From Leeuwenhoekiella marinoflava DSM 3653 (lineage in GTDB: Bacteria > Bacteroidota > Bacteroidia > Flavobacteriales > Flavobacteriaceae): a stretch of 64,000 nt of DNA. The stretch spans positions 1 through 64,000 of the forward strand of contig NZ_FQUN01000009.1 of NCBI RefSeq assembly GCF_900129005.1, read 5' to 3'. Shown here piece by piece: positions 8,444 through 17,973 of this stretch (position 1 is the first letter of the stretch; every line of letters starts with the position of its first letter). Below the pieces are notes generated by a model. The model was not told the DNA's origin and did not search any database. It saw nothing but the letters and a program-made list of their open reading frames with translations. The translations under genes were made by a program, and so were the position numbers.

Positions 8444-10078
8444 ATGAAAAATATATCTAAACTAATAATTGTGCTACTTGGGTTAAACCTTGTGCTTAGC
8501 TCTTGTGGTGACGATTTTCTTGAAGAAGAAATACGTTCTGATTTTACACCAGAAACGTTAAATGATGAATTGGGTTATAAGGCTCAACTGATAGGATTGT
8601 ATCAAATGTTAAGCACTTTTGAGACCAGAAGTAGTGATCAGGGTTGGTTATGCGTTTGGCAAGCCGGTACAGACATTGCTTGGCCAACAGAGCCTCAAGG
8701 GATAGAAGTTCCTTACTATAAATACAATCAGCTTACAACAGATGATAATGCTGCTTATCAAAGCTGGCAGCTTTGGTATAATATGGTAGAAAATACAAAT
8801 AGTATAATTTCTAGTGTTGAAAACAATACTTCAGAAGAATTAGCTCAGGAAGAAAAAGATGCGATCAATGCTGAAGCGCGATTCTTTAGAGCCTATGCGT
8901 ATAATAATCTAGCAACACTATTTGGTGGGGTTCCACTCATTACAGAACCGGTTACCGAAGCACGCTTTGATTATACGCGTAATTCATTAGAAGAAATCAA
9001 TGCACAAATTGAAGAAGATTTAACTTTTGCAACAGCAAACTTAGGCGAACCTACTTCTGCTCCAGAATTTGAATCTCGTGTAAATAAGTATGCTGCACAC
9101 CAACTTTTTGCAACTTTCTATCTTAGAAGCGGGCAACCAGACTTAGCAGAAGATCAAGCTGACATTATTATAAACAGTCAGGCATTTCAACTTGTTGACG
9201 AGCGATATGGTGTTAAGTCTAGTGAACCGGGAGATCCTTTTTCAGATATGTTCTTCAAAGGAAATCAAAGACGTTCACAAGGAAATACAGAAGCTATCTG
9301 GGTTCTTGAAAATGAAAACCCAGCTGACGTTCGTGGTGGCTCAAGTGGTAATCCACAACACCGTAGAATTTGGGGAGCAGGATATCATAATATCAATGGT
9401 ATGATTCCGGCTGATTCTTTGGGTGGACGTGGTGTTGCTCGTATTCGGCTGAATAACTGGGTTATTTATGACCTCTATGATGATACGGATATGCGTAATT
9501 CTAAATACAATATTCATAGACGTTTTAGATACAATAACCCAGCATCAGATTTCGCTGATATTTATGGTGAATTAGTACCGTATACTGGTATTGATACGTT
9601 ATCAAGAATTCAACCGTATACACTAAAATGGGGGCATTTTGATCCGGCAGACGTATTTGGATTTGGTATGTGGAAAGATTTTATTCAGATGCGTTTAGGA
9701 GAAACGTATCTTTTAAAAGCTGAAGCTCAAGTAATGCAAGACAATCCGGGAGGAGCCGCTACGACTATAAATATTCTTAGAACGCGTGCAGAAGCTCCAC
9801 AGGTGAGTGCTGGTGAAATGGATATGGATTTTATACTTGATGAACGGGTTCGTGAGTTATTAGCAGAAGAAAATAGAAGAATGACACTCATGCGTACTAA
9901 AATGCTCGTAGAGCGTGCTACACGTCTTAACGTTCAAAACCCAAATATTCCATTACCACAAACCATGCGCATTGAAGGTTTACAAGAATTCCATGAACTG
10001 TTCCCTATACCATTAAGAGAAATTCAATTAAACAAGGAAGCAGAATTAACACAAAACCCGGGTTATCAAGGCAGTTAA
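8444..10078 (+). CDS. SusD/RagB-like glycan-binding lipoprotein
   Basis: 544 residues from the ATG at 8444. A longer in-frame start at 8399 would overlap susC and place 15 residues before the signal peptide, so it was not used. The signal ends VLSSC (Cys21), followed by GDDFLEEE, typical of SusD lipoproteins. The N-terminal half carries TPR-like helices with the family segment AEARFFRAYAYNNLATLFGG. The C-terminal half has ETYLLKAEAQVMQ and the DERVRELLAEENRR block. SusD caps the SusC barrel and binds glycan at the cell surface. The gene lies 31 bp after susC and ends before a clear terminator, so the two form an operon. Confidence 0.94.
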   Translation: MKNISKLIIVLLGLNLVLSSCGDDFLEEEIRSDFTPETLNDELGYKAQLIGLYQMLSTFETRSSDQGWLCVWQAGTDIAWPTEPQGIEVPYYKYNQLTTDDNAAYQSWQLWYNMVENTNSIISSVENNTSEELAQEEKDAINAEARFFRAYAYNNLATLFGGVPLITEPVTEARFDYTRNSLEEINAQIEEDLTFATANLGEPTSAPEFESRVNKYAAHQLFATFYLRSGQPDLAEDQADIIINSQAFQLVDERYGVKSSEPGDPFSDMFFKGNQRRSQGNTEAIWVLENENPADVRGGSSGNPQHRRIWGAGYHNINGMIPADSLGGRGVARIRLNNWVIYDLYDDTDMRNSKYNIHRRFRYNNPASDFADIYGELVPYTGIDTLSRIQPYTLKWGHFDPADVFGFGMWKDFIQMRLGETYLLKAEAQVMQDNPGGAATTINILRTRAEAPQVSAGEMDMDFILDERVRELLAEENRRMTLMRTKMLVERATRLNVQNPNIPLPQTMRIEGLQEFHELFPIPLREIQLNKEAELTQNPGYQGS

Positions 10079-10111
10079 TTTAAAGTAATATCTAAATTAT
10101 AAGTTTGTAAG

Positions 10112-10145
10112 ACCCCGTAGCATTAGCTATGGGGTTTTCTTTTTT
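10112..10145 (+). terminator. Rho-independent terminator after susCD
   Basis: accccgtagc pairs with gctatggggt (one G-U pair) around a short loop, followed by a T-rich tract to 10145. Confidence 0.85.
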
Positions 10146-10257
10146 AAACTTTACTAACGTTATAGTTACTTGATAGTAAAAGTTTTAAATATCCTTAACG
10201 GAATTTCAAAAAATAACCTCTTAAATTCAAAAAGGTTTCCTCAAAAAACACTGCCCT

Positions 10258-11364
10258 ATGCTAGATTATTTAGATTCTTACACATCAAATTTTTTACTAA
10301 TCACGCTTTTTGCAGGAATACTCATTTTTGGTTTAATCTTTTATTTTGTTAGAAAGCTGGGTAAAAGTTCTAAAAATATTTTGCCGGTAAACTTTGCCGG
10401 TAAAATACGTTTGCCCCTAGCATTATTCATGCTGGCATTAGTTACCCGTATTCTTAAGACTAATGATAAAATTTTGGAATTTATAGACGAAGAGTTTTTA
10501 TCACATACCAGCACCTTACTTTTCATATTAAGTATAACCTGGATTCTAATTGTAGTACTTAAAGCTTTTAAGAGTAACATTTTAACCAAGTACGACATGA
10601 ACGCTTCAGATAATGTACACGCCCGTAAAATTTATACCCAATTCACAGTATTAGAACGTGTTTTGATGTTTCTAATCATCCTTTTTGCAGTAAGTATAGC
10701 CTTGATGAGTTTTGATAGTATTCGTGCTATTGGCGTAAGTATGTTAACCTCAGCCGGAATTGCCGGTATTATTATTGGTTTTGCTGCTCAAAAAGCTTTA
10801 GGTACGTTGATGGCAGGTATTCAAATTGCATTTACGCAACCTATCCGGTTAGATGATGTGGTAGTTGTAGAAGGTGAATGGGGCCGTATTGAAGAGATTT
10901 ATCTTACCTATGTAGTTGTCAAGATCTGGGATAAACGCCGCTTGGTTTTACCTACCACTTATTTTATAGAACAGCCCTTTCAAAACTGGACGCGCAATTC
11001 TTCAGATATTTTGGGTACTGTTTTTATCTATACAGATTATAATGTTCCGTTCGATGCATTGCGTGAAGAGCTTACCCGTATTCTTGAAAATACAGAGTTA
11101 TGGGATAAAGAAGTAAATGTGCTTCAGGTTACTGATACCAATAATGAAATGGTTGAAACCCGTGCTTTAATGAGTGCTATAGACTCTCCTACTGCTTGGG
11201 ACTTACGCGTTCATGTAAGAGAAAAACTGGTGATCTTTATTCAGGAAAATTATCCGCATAGCTTACCACGTACCCGTATAGAAATGCAAGAGCGTAAGGA
11301 TAGCGACAAGGTTGAAAAAGCCACAAAAGAGCCAGACAAGTCCGATTTACTTCGGGATAAATAA
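10258..11364 (+). CDS. MscS-family mechanosensitive channel
   Basis: 368 residues with four likely membrane helices (about 12-33, 50-66, 85-103, 130-150) before the pore-lining TM3 region. That region reads SAGIAGIIIGFAAQKALGTL, the alanine/glycine-rich MscS pore helix. The cytosolic beta domain follows (DDVVVVEGEWGRIEEI, then RRLVLPTTYFIEQPFQNWTR). The channel releases solutes on hypo-osmotic shock. The tail after about 345 is charged and probably disordered. The gene stands alone between the susCD terminator and a dispersed repeat. Confidence 0.9.
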   Translation: MLDYLDSYTSNFLLITLFAGILIFGLIFYFVRKLGKSSKNILPVNFAGKIRLPLALFMLALVTRILKTNDKILEFIDEEFLSHTSTLLFILSITWILIVVLKAFKSNILTKYDMNASDNVHARKIYTQFTVLERVLMFLIILFAVSIALMSFDSIRAIGVSMLTSAGIAGIIIGFAAQKALGTLMAGIQIAFTQPIRLDDVVVVEGEWGRIEEIYLTYVVVKIWDKRRLVLPTTYFIEQPFQNWTRNSSDILGTVFIYTDYNVPFDALREELTRILENTELWDKEVNVLQVTDTNNEMVETRALMSAIDSPTAWDLRVHVREKLVIFIQENYPHSLPRTRIEMQERKDSDKVEKATKEPDKSDLLRDK

Positions 11365-11368
11365 ACTA

Positions 11369-11457
11369 CCTCGGTGGCAAGCCTATAAGGCATTCGTTAG
11401 AAACAAATTTTCAATTTCGAGGCGAGCCTCGGGGTATTAAACCCTTTGGCGGTGCCA
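11369..11457 (+). repeat. Dispersed intergenic repeat, copy 1
   Basis: Contains the shared core caagcct, then ttttcaatttcgag followed by gcgagcctc. It aligns with 35521-35636 and, more weakly, 46782-46893. It lies directly after the mscS stop. Confidence 0.6.
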
Positions 11458-11545
11458 ATAAACTTGAATCTTAACGCTTATTTTTTCTAATAGGCGGCTT
11501 AAATGTGTGAACTTTGTGCTCCCTTAAATCGAAAGACAAAAAGTA

Positions 11546-12433
11546 ATGAGCAAAAACAAATCTGCAATTAGCGCCATTTATTTCAGTATTATAGGTAATA
11601 CTGTGCTGGCAATCGCTAAGGGTATAGCCGGTATTTTTGGCAATTCTTATGCACTTATTGCTGATGCGATAGAGTCTACGGCTGATATTTTTGCTTCTCT
11701 ACTGGTACTTTTTGGTCTAAAATATGCAGAGCGTCCTGCCGATGACAATCACCCATACGGACACGGAAAAATAGAACCACTTATTACTTTTTTAGTGGTT
11801 GCCTTTTTAGTGACTTCAGCCACAGTAATCGCTTATGAAAGTGTGCAGAATATTCTTTTAGTAACTCCACAACAAACTCCAAAACCCTGGACACTCGCAG
11901 TTCTTGCGGCGATTATTACCTGGAAAGAGATTTCATTCAGAATTGTTTTAAAACGCAGTAAGGAAACAAACAGCTCATCTCTCAAAGCAGATGCCTGGCA
12001 TCATCGTAGCGATGCTATTACTTCGATTATGGCATTTCTGGGAATCTCGATTGCCATAATTTTTGGAGAGGGATTTGAAACGGCAGATGACTGGGCTGCG
12101 CTATTTGCTTCCGGAATAATTTTGTATAATGCCTATCTTATTTTCAGACCTGCTTTAGGCGAAATAATGGATGAAAACCGCTATGATGATATTATTGAAA
12201 TTGTACGCGAAAAATCTTTAGAAGTTTCCGGAGTAATTGATACTGAAAAAGCATTTATTAGAAAGGCCGGCATGAGTTATCATCTGGATCTACACGTTAT
12301 TGTTGACGGAAGCATCACAGTCGCAGAAGGCCACGAAATTGCACACCGTTTACAAGACTATCTAAAAGAAGAAATTCCCAACCTCAACTTTATATTAATA
12401 CACGTTGAGCCTGGGAATTGCTTGATGAATTAA
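11546..12433 (+). CDS. Cation diffusion facilitator metal exporter
   Basis: 295 residues, typical of FieF/CzcD-type CDF transporters. The metal-site helices are visible: LIADAIESTADIFASLLV in TM2 and ADAWHHRSDAITSI in TM5, which give the paired Asp and His/Asp ligands. The loop NHPYGHGKIEP between TM2 and TM3 is a family signature. The C-terminal cytosolic domain runs from about 205 to 290 and ends with HIVEP-like ILIHVEPG. Family members export Zn2+, Fe2+, Mn2+ or Cd2+ by proton antiport; the HHxxD arrangement does not settle the metal. No metal regulator is adjacent. Confidence 0.92.
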   Translation: MSKNKSAISAIYFSIIGNTVLAIAKGIAGIFGNSYALIADAIESTADIFASLLVLFGLKYAERPADDNHPYGHGKIEPLITFLVVAFLVTSATVIAYESVQNILLVTPQQTPKPWTLAVLAAIITWKEISFRIVLKRSKETNSSSLKADAWHHRSDAITSIMAFLGISIAIIFGEGFETADDWAALFASGIILYNAYLIFRPALGEIMDENRYDDIIEIVREKSLEVSGVIDTEKAFIRKAGMSYHLDLHVIVDGSITVAEGHEIAHRLQDYLKEEIPNLNFILIHVEPGNCLMN

Positions 12434-12441
12434 CTATAATC

Positions 12442-13152
12442 TTATAATCCTGCTGCTGCATCCTGATCTAAAAACCAGTGCAATTCGCCTTGTTTAGGCG
12501 ATACGAGGCTTGCAGGATATTCTTTATAACCTTCTTGTTCTTTTATAATACGAGTCACTTTTTCAGTTTTCCCGGCACCGGTAACTAAAAATGCGATTGT
12601 TTTTGCATTATTTACAAGCTTACCGGTAAACGTCACACGTTGCTGACCGCTATCAGGGTGTTTGGCTACGCGACAATTTTCAGGCATTTCCCATAACTCT
12701 ATATTGTACGGAAAAATAGAAACGGTATGACCATCATCACCCATACCCAACATAACCAAATCAAAACAAGGGATTCCGTTAGCTTTAGGCAATTGCTCGT
12801 CAAGAACTTTAGAATAACGTTTTGCTTCTTCTTCGGGATTGTCTTCTCCTAAAATTCTAAAGATATTTTCTTCCGGAATATCAATTTTAGAAATAAGGTG
12901 TTCTACCGTCATCTTATAATTACTTTCTGAATCTGAGGGTGGTACGCAACGCTCATCACCCCAATACAAGAAAACGTTTGACCAATCGATTTCAGCTCCA
13001 TATTCCGCAGCTAAATAATCAAAAACTATTTTAGGAGTGCTTCCGCCAGATAATGCGATATGCACATCATCACCGGTTGAACACTTTTCTTTAAAAAATT
13101 CAGAAAATGCTTCAGCTACTAACTGCTTTGTTTCTTTTATATGTAAATCCAT
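12442..13152 (-). CDS. pgl: 6-phosphogluconolactonase
   Basis: 236 residues of the DevB/Pgl type. Motifs are IALSGGSTPK near 33, WGDERCVPPSDSESNY near 85, LVMLGMGDDGHTVSIFP near 133 and FLVTGAGK near 190. It hydrolyses 6-phosphogluconolactone, the second step of the oxidative pentose phosphate pathway. It starts 32 bp after the zwf stop on the same strand, so the two are probably cotranscribed and feed Gnd, encoded divergently. It converges with the CDF gene, whose stop is 8 bp away. Confidence 0.96.
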   Translation of the reverse strand: MDLHIKETKQLVAEAFSEFFKEKCSTGDDVHIALSGGSTPKIVFDYLAAEYGAEIDWSNVFLYWGDERCVPPSDSESNYKMTVEHLISKIDIPEENIFRILGEDNPEEEAKRYSKVLDEQLPKANGIPCFDLVMLGMGDDGHTVSIFPYNIELWEMPENCRVAKHPDSGQQRVTFTGKLVNNAKTIAFLVTGAGKTEKVTRIIKEQEGYKEYPASLVSPKQGELHWFLDQDAAAGL

Positions 13153-13184
13153 TACTGGAAGTTTTTAATAATTAAAAATTCAAT

Positions 13185-14723
13185 TTAAATAATACAGAAA
13201 CCGGTTTCGTCTGTCAATAATTCTCCTGGGTTTCTCCACCCATTACTATCTTCTATAAGATCATCAGAGTTTTTAGGACCCCAGGTTCCGGCAGGATAAC
13301 CGTAAGTAGGTACATCTTTGTCGTTAGCCCAGTACTCTAAGATAGGGTCAACAAATGCCCAGGCTGCTTCAACCTCATCTGCACGCGCATATAATGTAGT
13401 ATCTCCCTGCATAGCATCAAGTAATAGACGTTCGTAAGCATCCATTATGTTCTTATCAGAAAGGCTGCTGTAGTAAAAGTCCATATTTGCACGTTCTACT
13501 TTAAAACCTTGTCCGGGTACTTTTACACCAAATTTAATCAGGATACCTTCATCTGGCTGAATACGTATAACCAGTTTGTTGTCTTTGTTATTAACGTCCT
13601 GTTCTTTAAAAACCTGATGATGCGGAGTCTTAAAGTGAATAACCACTTCGGTTACTTTCGTAGGCATGCGCTTAGCGGTACGTACATAAAATGGTACATC
13701 TTTCCAGCGCCAGTTGTCTACAAAAAACTTGACCGCTCCGTAAGTTTCGGTTTTAGATTCAGGATCTACACCCTCTTCTTCACGATATCCTTTTACGCGT
13801 TTCCCATTTATACTAGATGCTACATATTGACCTTTCATCGTATTTTCAAAAAGATCTTTCTTTTCGGTCATCATACGTATAGACTTCAGGGCTTTTACCT
13901 TCTCGTTATGTATCTCATCAGCATCTGCACTGATAGGGGGTTCCATAACAATCAGCGAAACAATCTGTAATAAGTGACTTTGAAACATATCTCGTAAAGC
14001 ACCAGATTTGTCATAGTAACCGCCTCGCTTCTCTACTCCTACAGTTTCAGCATTTGTAATCTGAACATGGTGAATGTAGTTACGATTCCAAAGGGGCTCA
14101 AAAATAGAGTTAGAAAAACGCGTAACCATAAGGTTTTGCACGGTTTCTTTCCCTAAGTAATGATCTATACGGTAAATCTGTTTTTCTTTAAAGTATTTCT
14201 GCAATCCTATATTCAATTCTTTTGCAGTTTCCAGACTGTAACCAAAAGGTTTTTCTACCACAATACGTCTAAATCCTTTTTCAGCCCCAGAACCTTTAGT
14301 AAGACCTTGGTCTGATAAATTTTTTGCTATAGGCTCGTATAAACTAGGCGGCGTAGAAAGGTAAAAAGTATAATTCTCGTCTAGTTTATGTTCTTTGTTA
14401 AGCGCTTCAATACGCTTGTTTAGTTTACTGTACTCAGAATCGTAATCACTACCTAAGTCTGAATAAAACATCATATCTGCAAACTTCTTAATGAAGTCTT
14501 TATCCTTCTTTTTTACTTCGTCTTTTAAATACGGACTTTCATAGACTACGCGTTTTCTAAATTCTTCATCAGTTAGGTCACTTCTACTCGCTCCCAATAC
14601 CGCAAAATTTTCAGGAAAATGTCCGCCTTCATATAAATTATATAAAGCAGGAATAAGTTTACGAGCCGTTAGATCTCCGGAAGCTCCAAAAATTACCAAT
14701 AACTGGTTAGATGTATTATTCAT
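13185..14723 (-). CDS. zwf: Glucose-6-phosphate 1-dehydrogenase
   Basis: 512 residues, full length. The nucleotide-binding start reads IFGASGDLTARKLIPALYNL. The active-site block RIDHYLGKETVQNLMVTRF near residue 183 carries the catalytic substrate-binding His and Lys. It oxidises glucose-6-phosphate to 6-phosphogluconolactone with NADP+ (or NAD+), the entry to the oxidative pentose phosphate pathway. First gene of a zwf-pgl operon, divergent from gnd across 205 bp. Confidence 0.97.
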   Translation of the reverse strand: MNNTSNQLLVIFGASGDLTARKLIPALYNLYEGGHFPENFAVLGASRSDLTDEEFRKRVVYESPYLKDEVKKKDKDFIKKFADMMFYSDLGSDYDSEYSKLNKRIEALNKEHKLDENYTFYLSTPPSLYEPIAKNLSDQGLTKGSGAEKGFRRIVVEKPFGYSLETAKELNIGLQKYFKEKQIYRIDHYLGKETVQNLMVTRFSNSIFEPLWNRNYIHHVQITNAETVGVEKRGGYYDKSGALRDMFQSHLLQIVSLIVMEPPISADADEIHNEKVKALKSIRMMTEKKDLFENTMKGQYVASSINGKRVKGYREEEGVDPESKTETYGAVKFFVDNWRWKDVPFYVRTAKRMPTKVTEVVIHFKTPHHQVFKEQDVNNKDNKLVIRIQPDEGILIKFGVKVPGQGFKVERANMDFYYSSLSDKNIMDAYERLLLDAMQGDTTLYARADEVEAAWAFVDPILEYWANDKDVPTYGYPAGTWGPKNSDDLIEDSNGWRNPGELLTDETGFCII

Positions 14724-14844
14724 AAAAAATAATGATTTTTCGGTTTTATGCTGTGTTAGTTGGTTATTTGCAATTATAACATGAGTTTATAGAATAAAGC
14801 AGTAAAAAGTCAATGTTATCATTTAATTTTGGCTTTAACCAATA

Positions 14845-14852
14845 CAAAAATA
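14845..14852 (-). promoter_or_regulatory. Candidate -7 element for zwf
   Basis: On the minus strand this reads TATTTTTG, matching the Bacteroidota -7 consensus TAnnTTTG. No good -33 TTG lies at the right distance and the implied leader is over 110 nt, so support is weak. Confidence 0.3.
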
Positions 14853-14928
14853 AGGCATCTTAGTGGCACACAGGAGGCTTTATAGAAACATTATGGTGTC
14901 AAATTAAAAAGAACAATAACTCATTATT

Positions 14929-16341
14929 ATGGAGCATAAAAATTATGATTTTGGCCTAGTAGGTCTCGGTGTTATGGGACGCAACTTTATATTAAACGTC
15001 GCAGACAACGATTTTAAAGCTTTTGGCTATGACTTAGATCAGGAAAAAGTTGATGCTTTAAAGAAAGAAGGTGGAAATTTAGAAAAAGTTGATGCTTCTA
15101 CCGAAATAGAAACCTTTGTAGAGGCTCTTGCCGCTCCGCGAAAAATCATGTTGCTTGTCCCTGCAGGTAAAATTGTAGATCAGGTAATTGAAACTTTATT
15201 ACCCCATCTTGATGAAGGTGATATTATAATAGACGGTGGAAACTCATTCTTCACAGACACAGACCGCCGTGAAGCTTATTTAAAAGACAAAGGAATCAAT
15301 TTCTTTGGCGCTGGTGTTAGTGGTGGTGCAGAAGGCGCGCGTAAAGGGCCTAGTATCATGCCTGGTGGTAACGCTGAAGCATACACCCATATCAAACCTA
15401 TTTTTGAAGCTGTTTCGGCTAAATTTAATGGAGAACCTTGTGTAGCACATTTAGGCCCTAAATCTGCCGGAAATTACGTGAAGATGGTTCACAATGGTAT
15501 CGAATACGGTTTGATGCAATTGACTTCTGAGATCTATGATTTATTGAAAAAGTCTGTAGGTTTAGATAACGACGAACTGCATCAGGTTTATGACTTGTGG
15601 AATAAAGGTCGTTTACAATCCTTTTTAGTTGAAATCACTGCTGAAATCTTCAAACAAGATGATGACTTAGGTGACGGTAGATTGGTTGATAAAATATTAG
15701 ACAAAGCCAAGCAAAAAGGCACCGGTAAATGGACCTCTCAAAATGCAATGGACTTAGGTATACCAGTTCCAACAATTGATGTTGCGGTAAGTATGCGTGA
15801 GATTTCGGCATTAAAAGAGGAACGTATTGTTGCTGATAAATTATACGACCGCCCAGCGCCACTACCTATTGATAAAGATAAAATTATTGCTCTTGCAGAA
15901 GAGTCTTTATACTTCGCTTTTATTATAGCGTATGCACAAGGTCTGCACCAGCTTGCTGATGCTTCTAAAGAATATGAGTATGACTTAGATATGTCTGTAA
16001 TCGCAAAAATATGGAGAGCAGGTTGTATCATACGTGCTGGTTTATTAGAAGATATTTCTGATGCCTACACCGCAGATAAAGAACTACCTAATTTATTGTT
16101 AGCTCCATCATTTGTTGATAAAGTTCAAGGTACTTTAGCTTCTGTTCGCGAGACTGTTGCTTATGCAGCTCAAAGCGGAATACCGGTTCCTGGGCTTTCT
16201 AGTGCTTTAAATTATTTTGAAGCGTATACTTCAAGTCGTTTGCCTCTTAATGTAATTCAGGCGCAGCGTGACAACTTTGGTTCACATACCTACGAGCGTA
16301 TCGATCGCGAAGGTGTTTTTCATACAGAATGGGGTAAATAG
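14929..16341 (+). CDS. gnd: 6-phosphogluconate dehydrogenase, decarboxylating
   Basis: 470 residues, the long dimeric type. It starts with the NADP-binding motif GLGVMGRNFILNVAD. The substrate-binding and catalytic segments are IIDGGNSFFTDT near 100, GAGVSGGAEGARKGPSIMPGG near 126, and GPKSAGNYVKMVHNGIEYG near 180, with the catalytic Lys in KMVHNG. The C-terminal QRDNFGSHTYERID is the partner-subunit tail. It converts 6-phosphogluconate to ribulose-5-phosphate, CO2 and NADPH. It faces away from zwf-pgl and ends before a clear terminator. Confidence 0.97.
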   Translation: MEHKNYDFGLVGLGVMGRNFILNVADNDFKAFGYDLDQEKVDALKKEGGNLEKVDASTEIETFVEALAAPRKIMLLVPAGKIVDQVIETLLPHLDEGDIIIDGGNSFFTDTDRREAYLKDKGINFFGAGVSGGAEGARKGPSIMPGGNAEAYTHIKPIFEAVSAKFNGEPCVAHLGPKSAGNYVKMVHNGIEYGLMQLTSEIYDLLKKSVGLDNDELHQVYDLWNKGRLQSFLVEITAEIFKQDDDLGDGRLVDKILDKAKQKGTGKWTSQNAMDLGIPVPTIDVAVSMREISALKEERIVADKLYDRPAPLPIDKDKIIALAEESLYFAFIIAYAQGLHQLADASKEYEYDLDMSVIAKIWRAGCIIRAGLLEDISDAYTADKELPNLLLAPSFVDKVQGTLASVRETVAYAAQSGIPVPGLSSALNYFEAYTSSRLPLNVIQAQRDNFGSHTYERIDREGVFHTEWGK

Positions 16342-16366
16342 AATAATCCTGTCAATCTTAAAGTAT

Positions 16367-16398
16367 AAGAGCTCCTATTTTGGGGCTCTTTTCTTTTT
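16367..16398 (+). terminator. Rho-independent terminator after gnd
   Basis: agagctcc pairs with ggggctct around tatttt, followed by a T-rich run. Confidence 0.8.
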
Positions 16399-16455
16399 AT
16401 AGATTTCTTAATTGAATAGATTGCTGTAATTTCCTGCAAAATTAAAACCTCTACG

Positions 16456-17859
16456 ATGCGACTGATTTTTACGTTAGTACTTATTGCTTCACTTTTTAAT
16501 TCCTGCGGAAACCAACCGCCACAATTTAGTGCTGCGATTCATAATGTGAATATTATAGATTTAGAAACCGGTAAAATATTGAAAGATCAATCGGTTTTCA
16601 TTGCGGGTGACAGTATTCATTCTATCGTAAAGAGTAAAGACCTTTTAACCAGTTCCGCAGCACAACAAATTGATGCAAGCGGTAAATTTCTAATGATAGG
16701 TCTTTGGGATAATCACGTTCATTTTAGAGGAGGAAAGGAGCTAATAGAAGAAAATAAGAATATACTCAATCTCTTCATCGCTAACGGAATTACCACTGTA
16801 CGTGATGCCGGTGGTGATTTGACCACTTCTGTACACGAATGGCAAAAGCAAATCGCTGATGGTTCTTTGGCAGGTCCTACAATATATACTTCAGGACCAA
16901 AAATTGATGGCCACGGTGCTACTTGGGCGGGTTCGCTTGAGGTTTCTAATGATAAAGAAATCAATACAGCTCTAGATTCTTTAGAACAATTGAATGTAGA
17001 TTTTGTAAAGATTTACGACAGTAAAATTAGTGGCGAGAATTATTTAAAAGTTATCACAGAAGCTGAAAAACGTGGAATGATCACCAGCGGTCATATGCCG
17101 TATAGCGTTACGGTAGAAGAAACCACAAATGCGGGCATTGATGCCATTGAACATTTATATTATGTTTTAAAAGGATGTTCTGCCGAAGAGATTGCAATCA
17201 CTGAAGCTGTTAAAAATAACGAAGCAGGTTTCTGGACTTCTTTAGACCGAGTGTTGAAAACTTACTCCTACTCGGTAGCTCAAGAAACCTTTTCTAAGCT
17301 TAAAGAAAATAATGTTTATGTAGTGCCTACGTTACATATTGGTCACACCTTAAGCCATCTTGATGAAACCGACCACACCACGGACCCGTATTTAAAATAC
17401 ATAGGGCCCGGAATTCAAAAAACCTATGCCGGCCGCATCAACAGTGCTAAAAATGCTTCCCCGGAATTTGTAGTTATGCGCAAAAACCTAGATTCGGCGT
17501 TTGTAAAACTAGCAGGTGTACTCGCAGCTAATGATGTAAATGTATTAGCTGGCTCAGACAGTGGCGCATTCAACTCCTATACCTATCCCGGCATTTCGCT
17601 TCATAAAGAATTAAAAGCCTTAGTAAATGCTGGTTTAACTCCGCTACAAGCCTTACAGACTTCAACATCTAATGGCTCAAAATTTTTACAAAAACAACTT
17701 CCGGAAATCAGAAGCGGCGCAACAGCAGACTTACTAGTACTCAATAAAAATCCGCTCGATAATATAGAAAACACTCAAGATATCTTTATGGTAATCAAAA
17801 GCGGAAAAACATTCAGTTCTGAAGATCTAGAAAACCTGCTAAAAACAAGCACCTATTAA
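16456..17859 (+). CDS. Amidohydrolase-family lipoprotein
   Basis: 467 residues. The signal ends SLFNSC (Cys17), so a lipoprotein of the cell envelope. It is a TIM-barrel metal-dependent hydrolase related to imidazolonepropionase and Xaa-Pro dipeptidases. Metal ligands are visible as DNHVHF (His87, His89), the likely carboxylated Lys in VDFVKIYDS, ITSGHMPYS, AIEHLYY, and the catalytic Asp in LAGSDSGAF. The C-terminal SGATADLLVLNKNPLDNI is the conserved outer beta-domain strand. Substrate is unknown; cyclic amides or proline dipeptides are typical. The secreted S10 peptidase downstream hints at peptide use. The stop lies inside a 13-bp palindrome. Confidence 0.85.
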   Translation: MRLIFTLVLIASLFNSCGNQPPQFSAAIHNVNIIDLETGKILKDQSVFIAGDSIHSIVKSKDLLTSSAAQQIDASGKFLMIGLWDNHVHFRGGKELIEENKNILNLFIANGITTVRDAGGDLTTSVHEWQKQIADGSLAGPTIYTSGPKIDGHGATWAGSLEVSNDKEINTALDSLEQLNVDFVKIYDSKISGENYLKVITEAEKRGMITSGHMPYSVTVEETTNAGIDAIEHLYYVLKGCSAEEIAITEAVKNNEAGFWTSLDRVLKTYSYSVAQETFSKLKENNVYVVPTLHIGHTLSHLDETDHTTDPYLKYIGPGIQKTYAGRINSAKNASPEFVVMRKNLDSAFVKLAGVLAANDVNVLAGSDSGAFNSYTYPGISLHKELKALVNAGLTPLQALQTSTSNGSKFLQKQLPEIRSGATADLLVLNKNPLDNIENTQDIFMVIKSGKTFSSEDLENLLKTSTY

Positions 17860-17880
17860 AATCAATAATTGATTTTAATA
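17854..17880. repeat. 13-bp perfect palindrome over the amidohydrolase stop
   Basis: tattaaaatcaat (17854-17866) and attgattttaata (17868-17880) are exact complements with a 1-nt centre. The stop codon taa is inside the left arm. It may be a weak terminator or an AT-rich cruciform; there is no T-tract. Confidence 0.7.
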
Positions 17881-17973
17881 GCGTGTTTATTATTAAATAT
17901 CGACTGGTTATTTCTACAAATTAAATATACGTTTGATTAATTTTAAGGTTTTCAGAATTAAATATTTCAATAC

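Noticed and set aside
10170-10352. 60-codon open frame overlapping the mscS start
   Set aside because: Runs out of frame into mscS and shows no start signal or protein-like features.
13509-13970. 153-codon open frame antisense to zwf
   Set aside because: Overlaps the conserved core of zwf; no recognisable domain.
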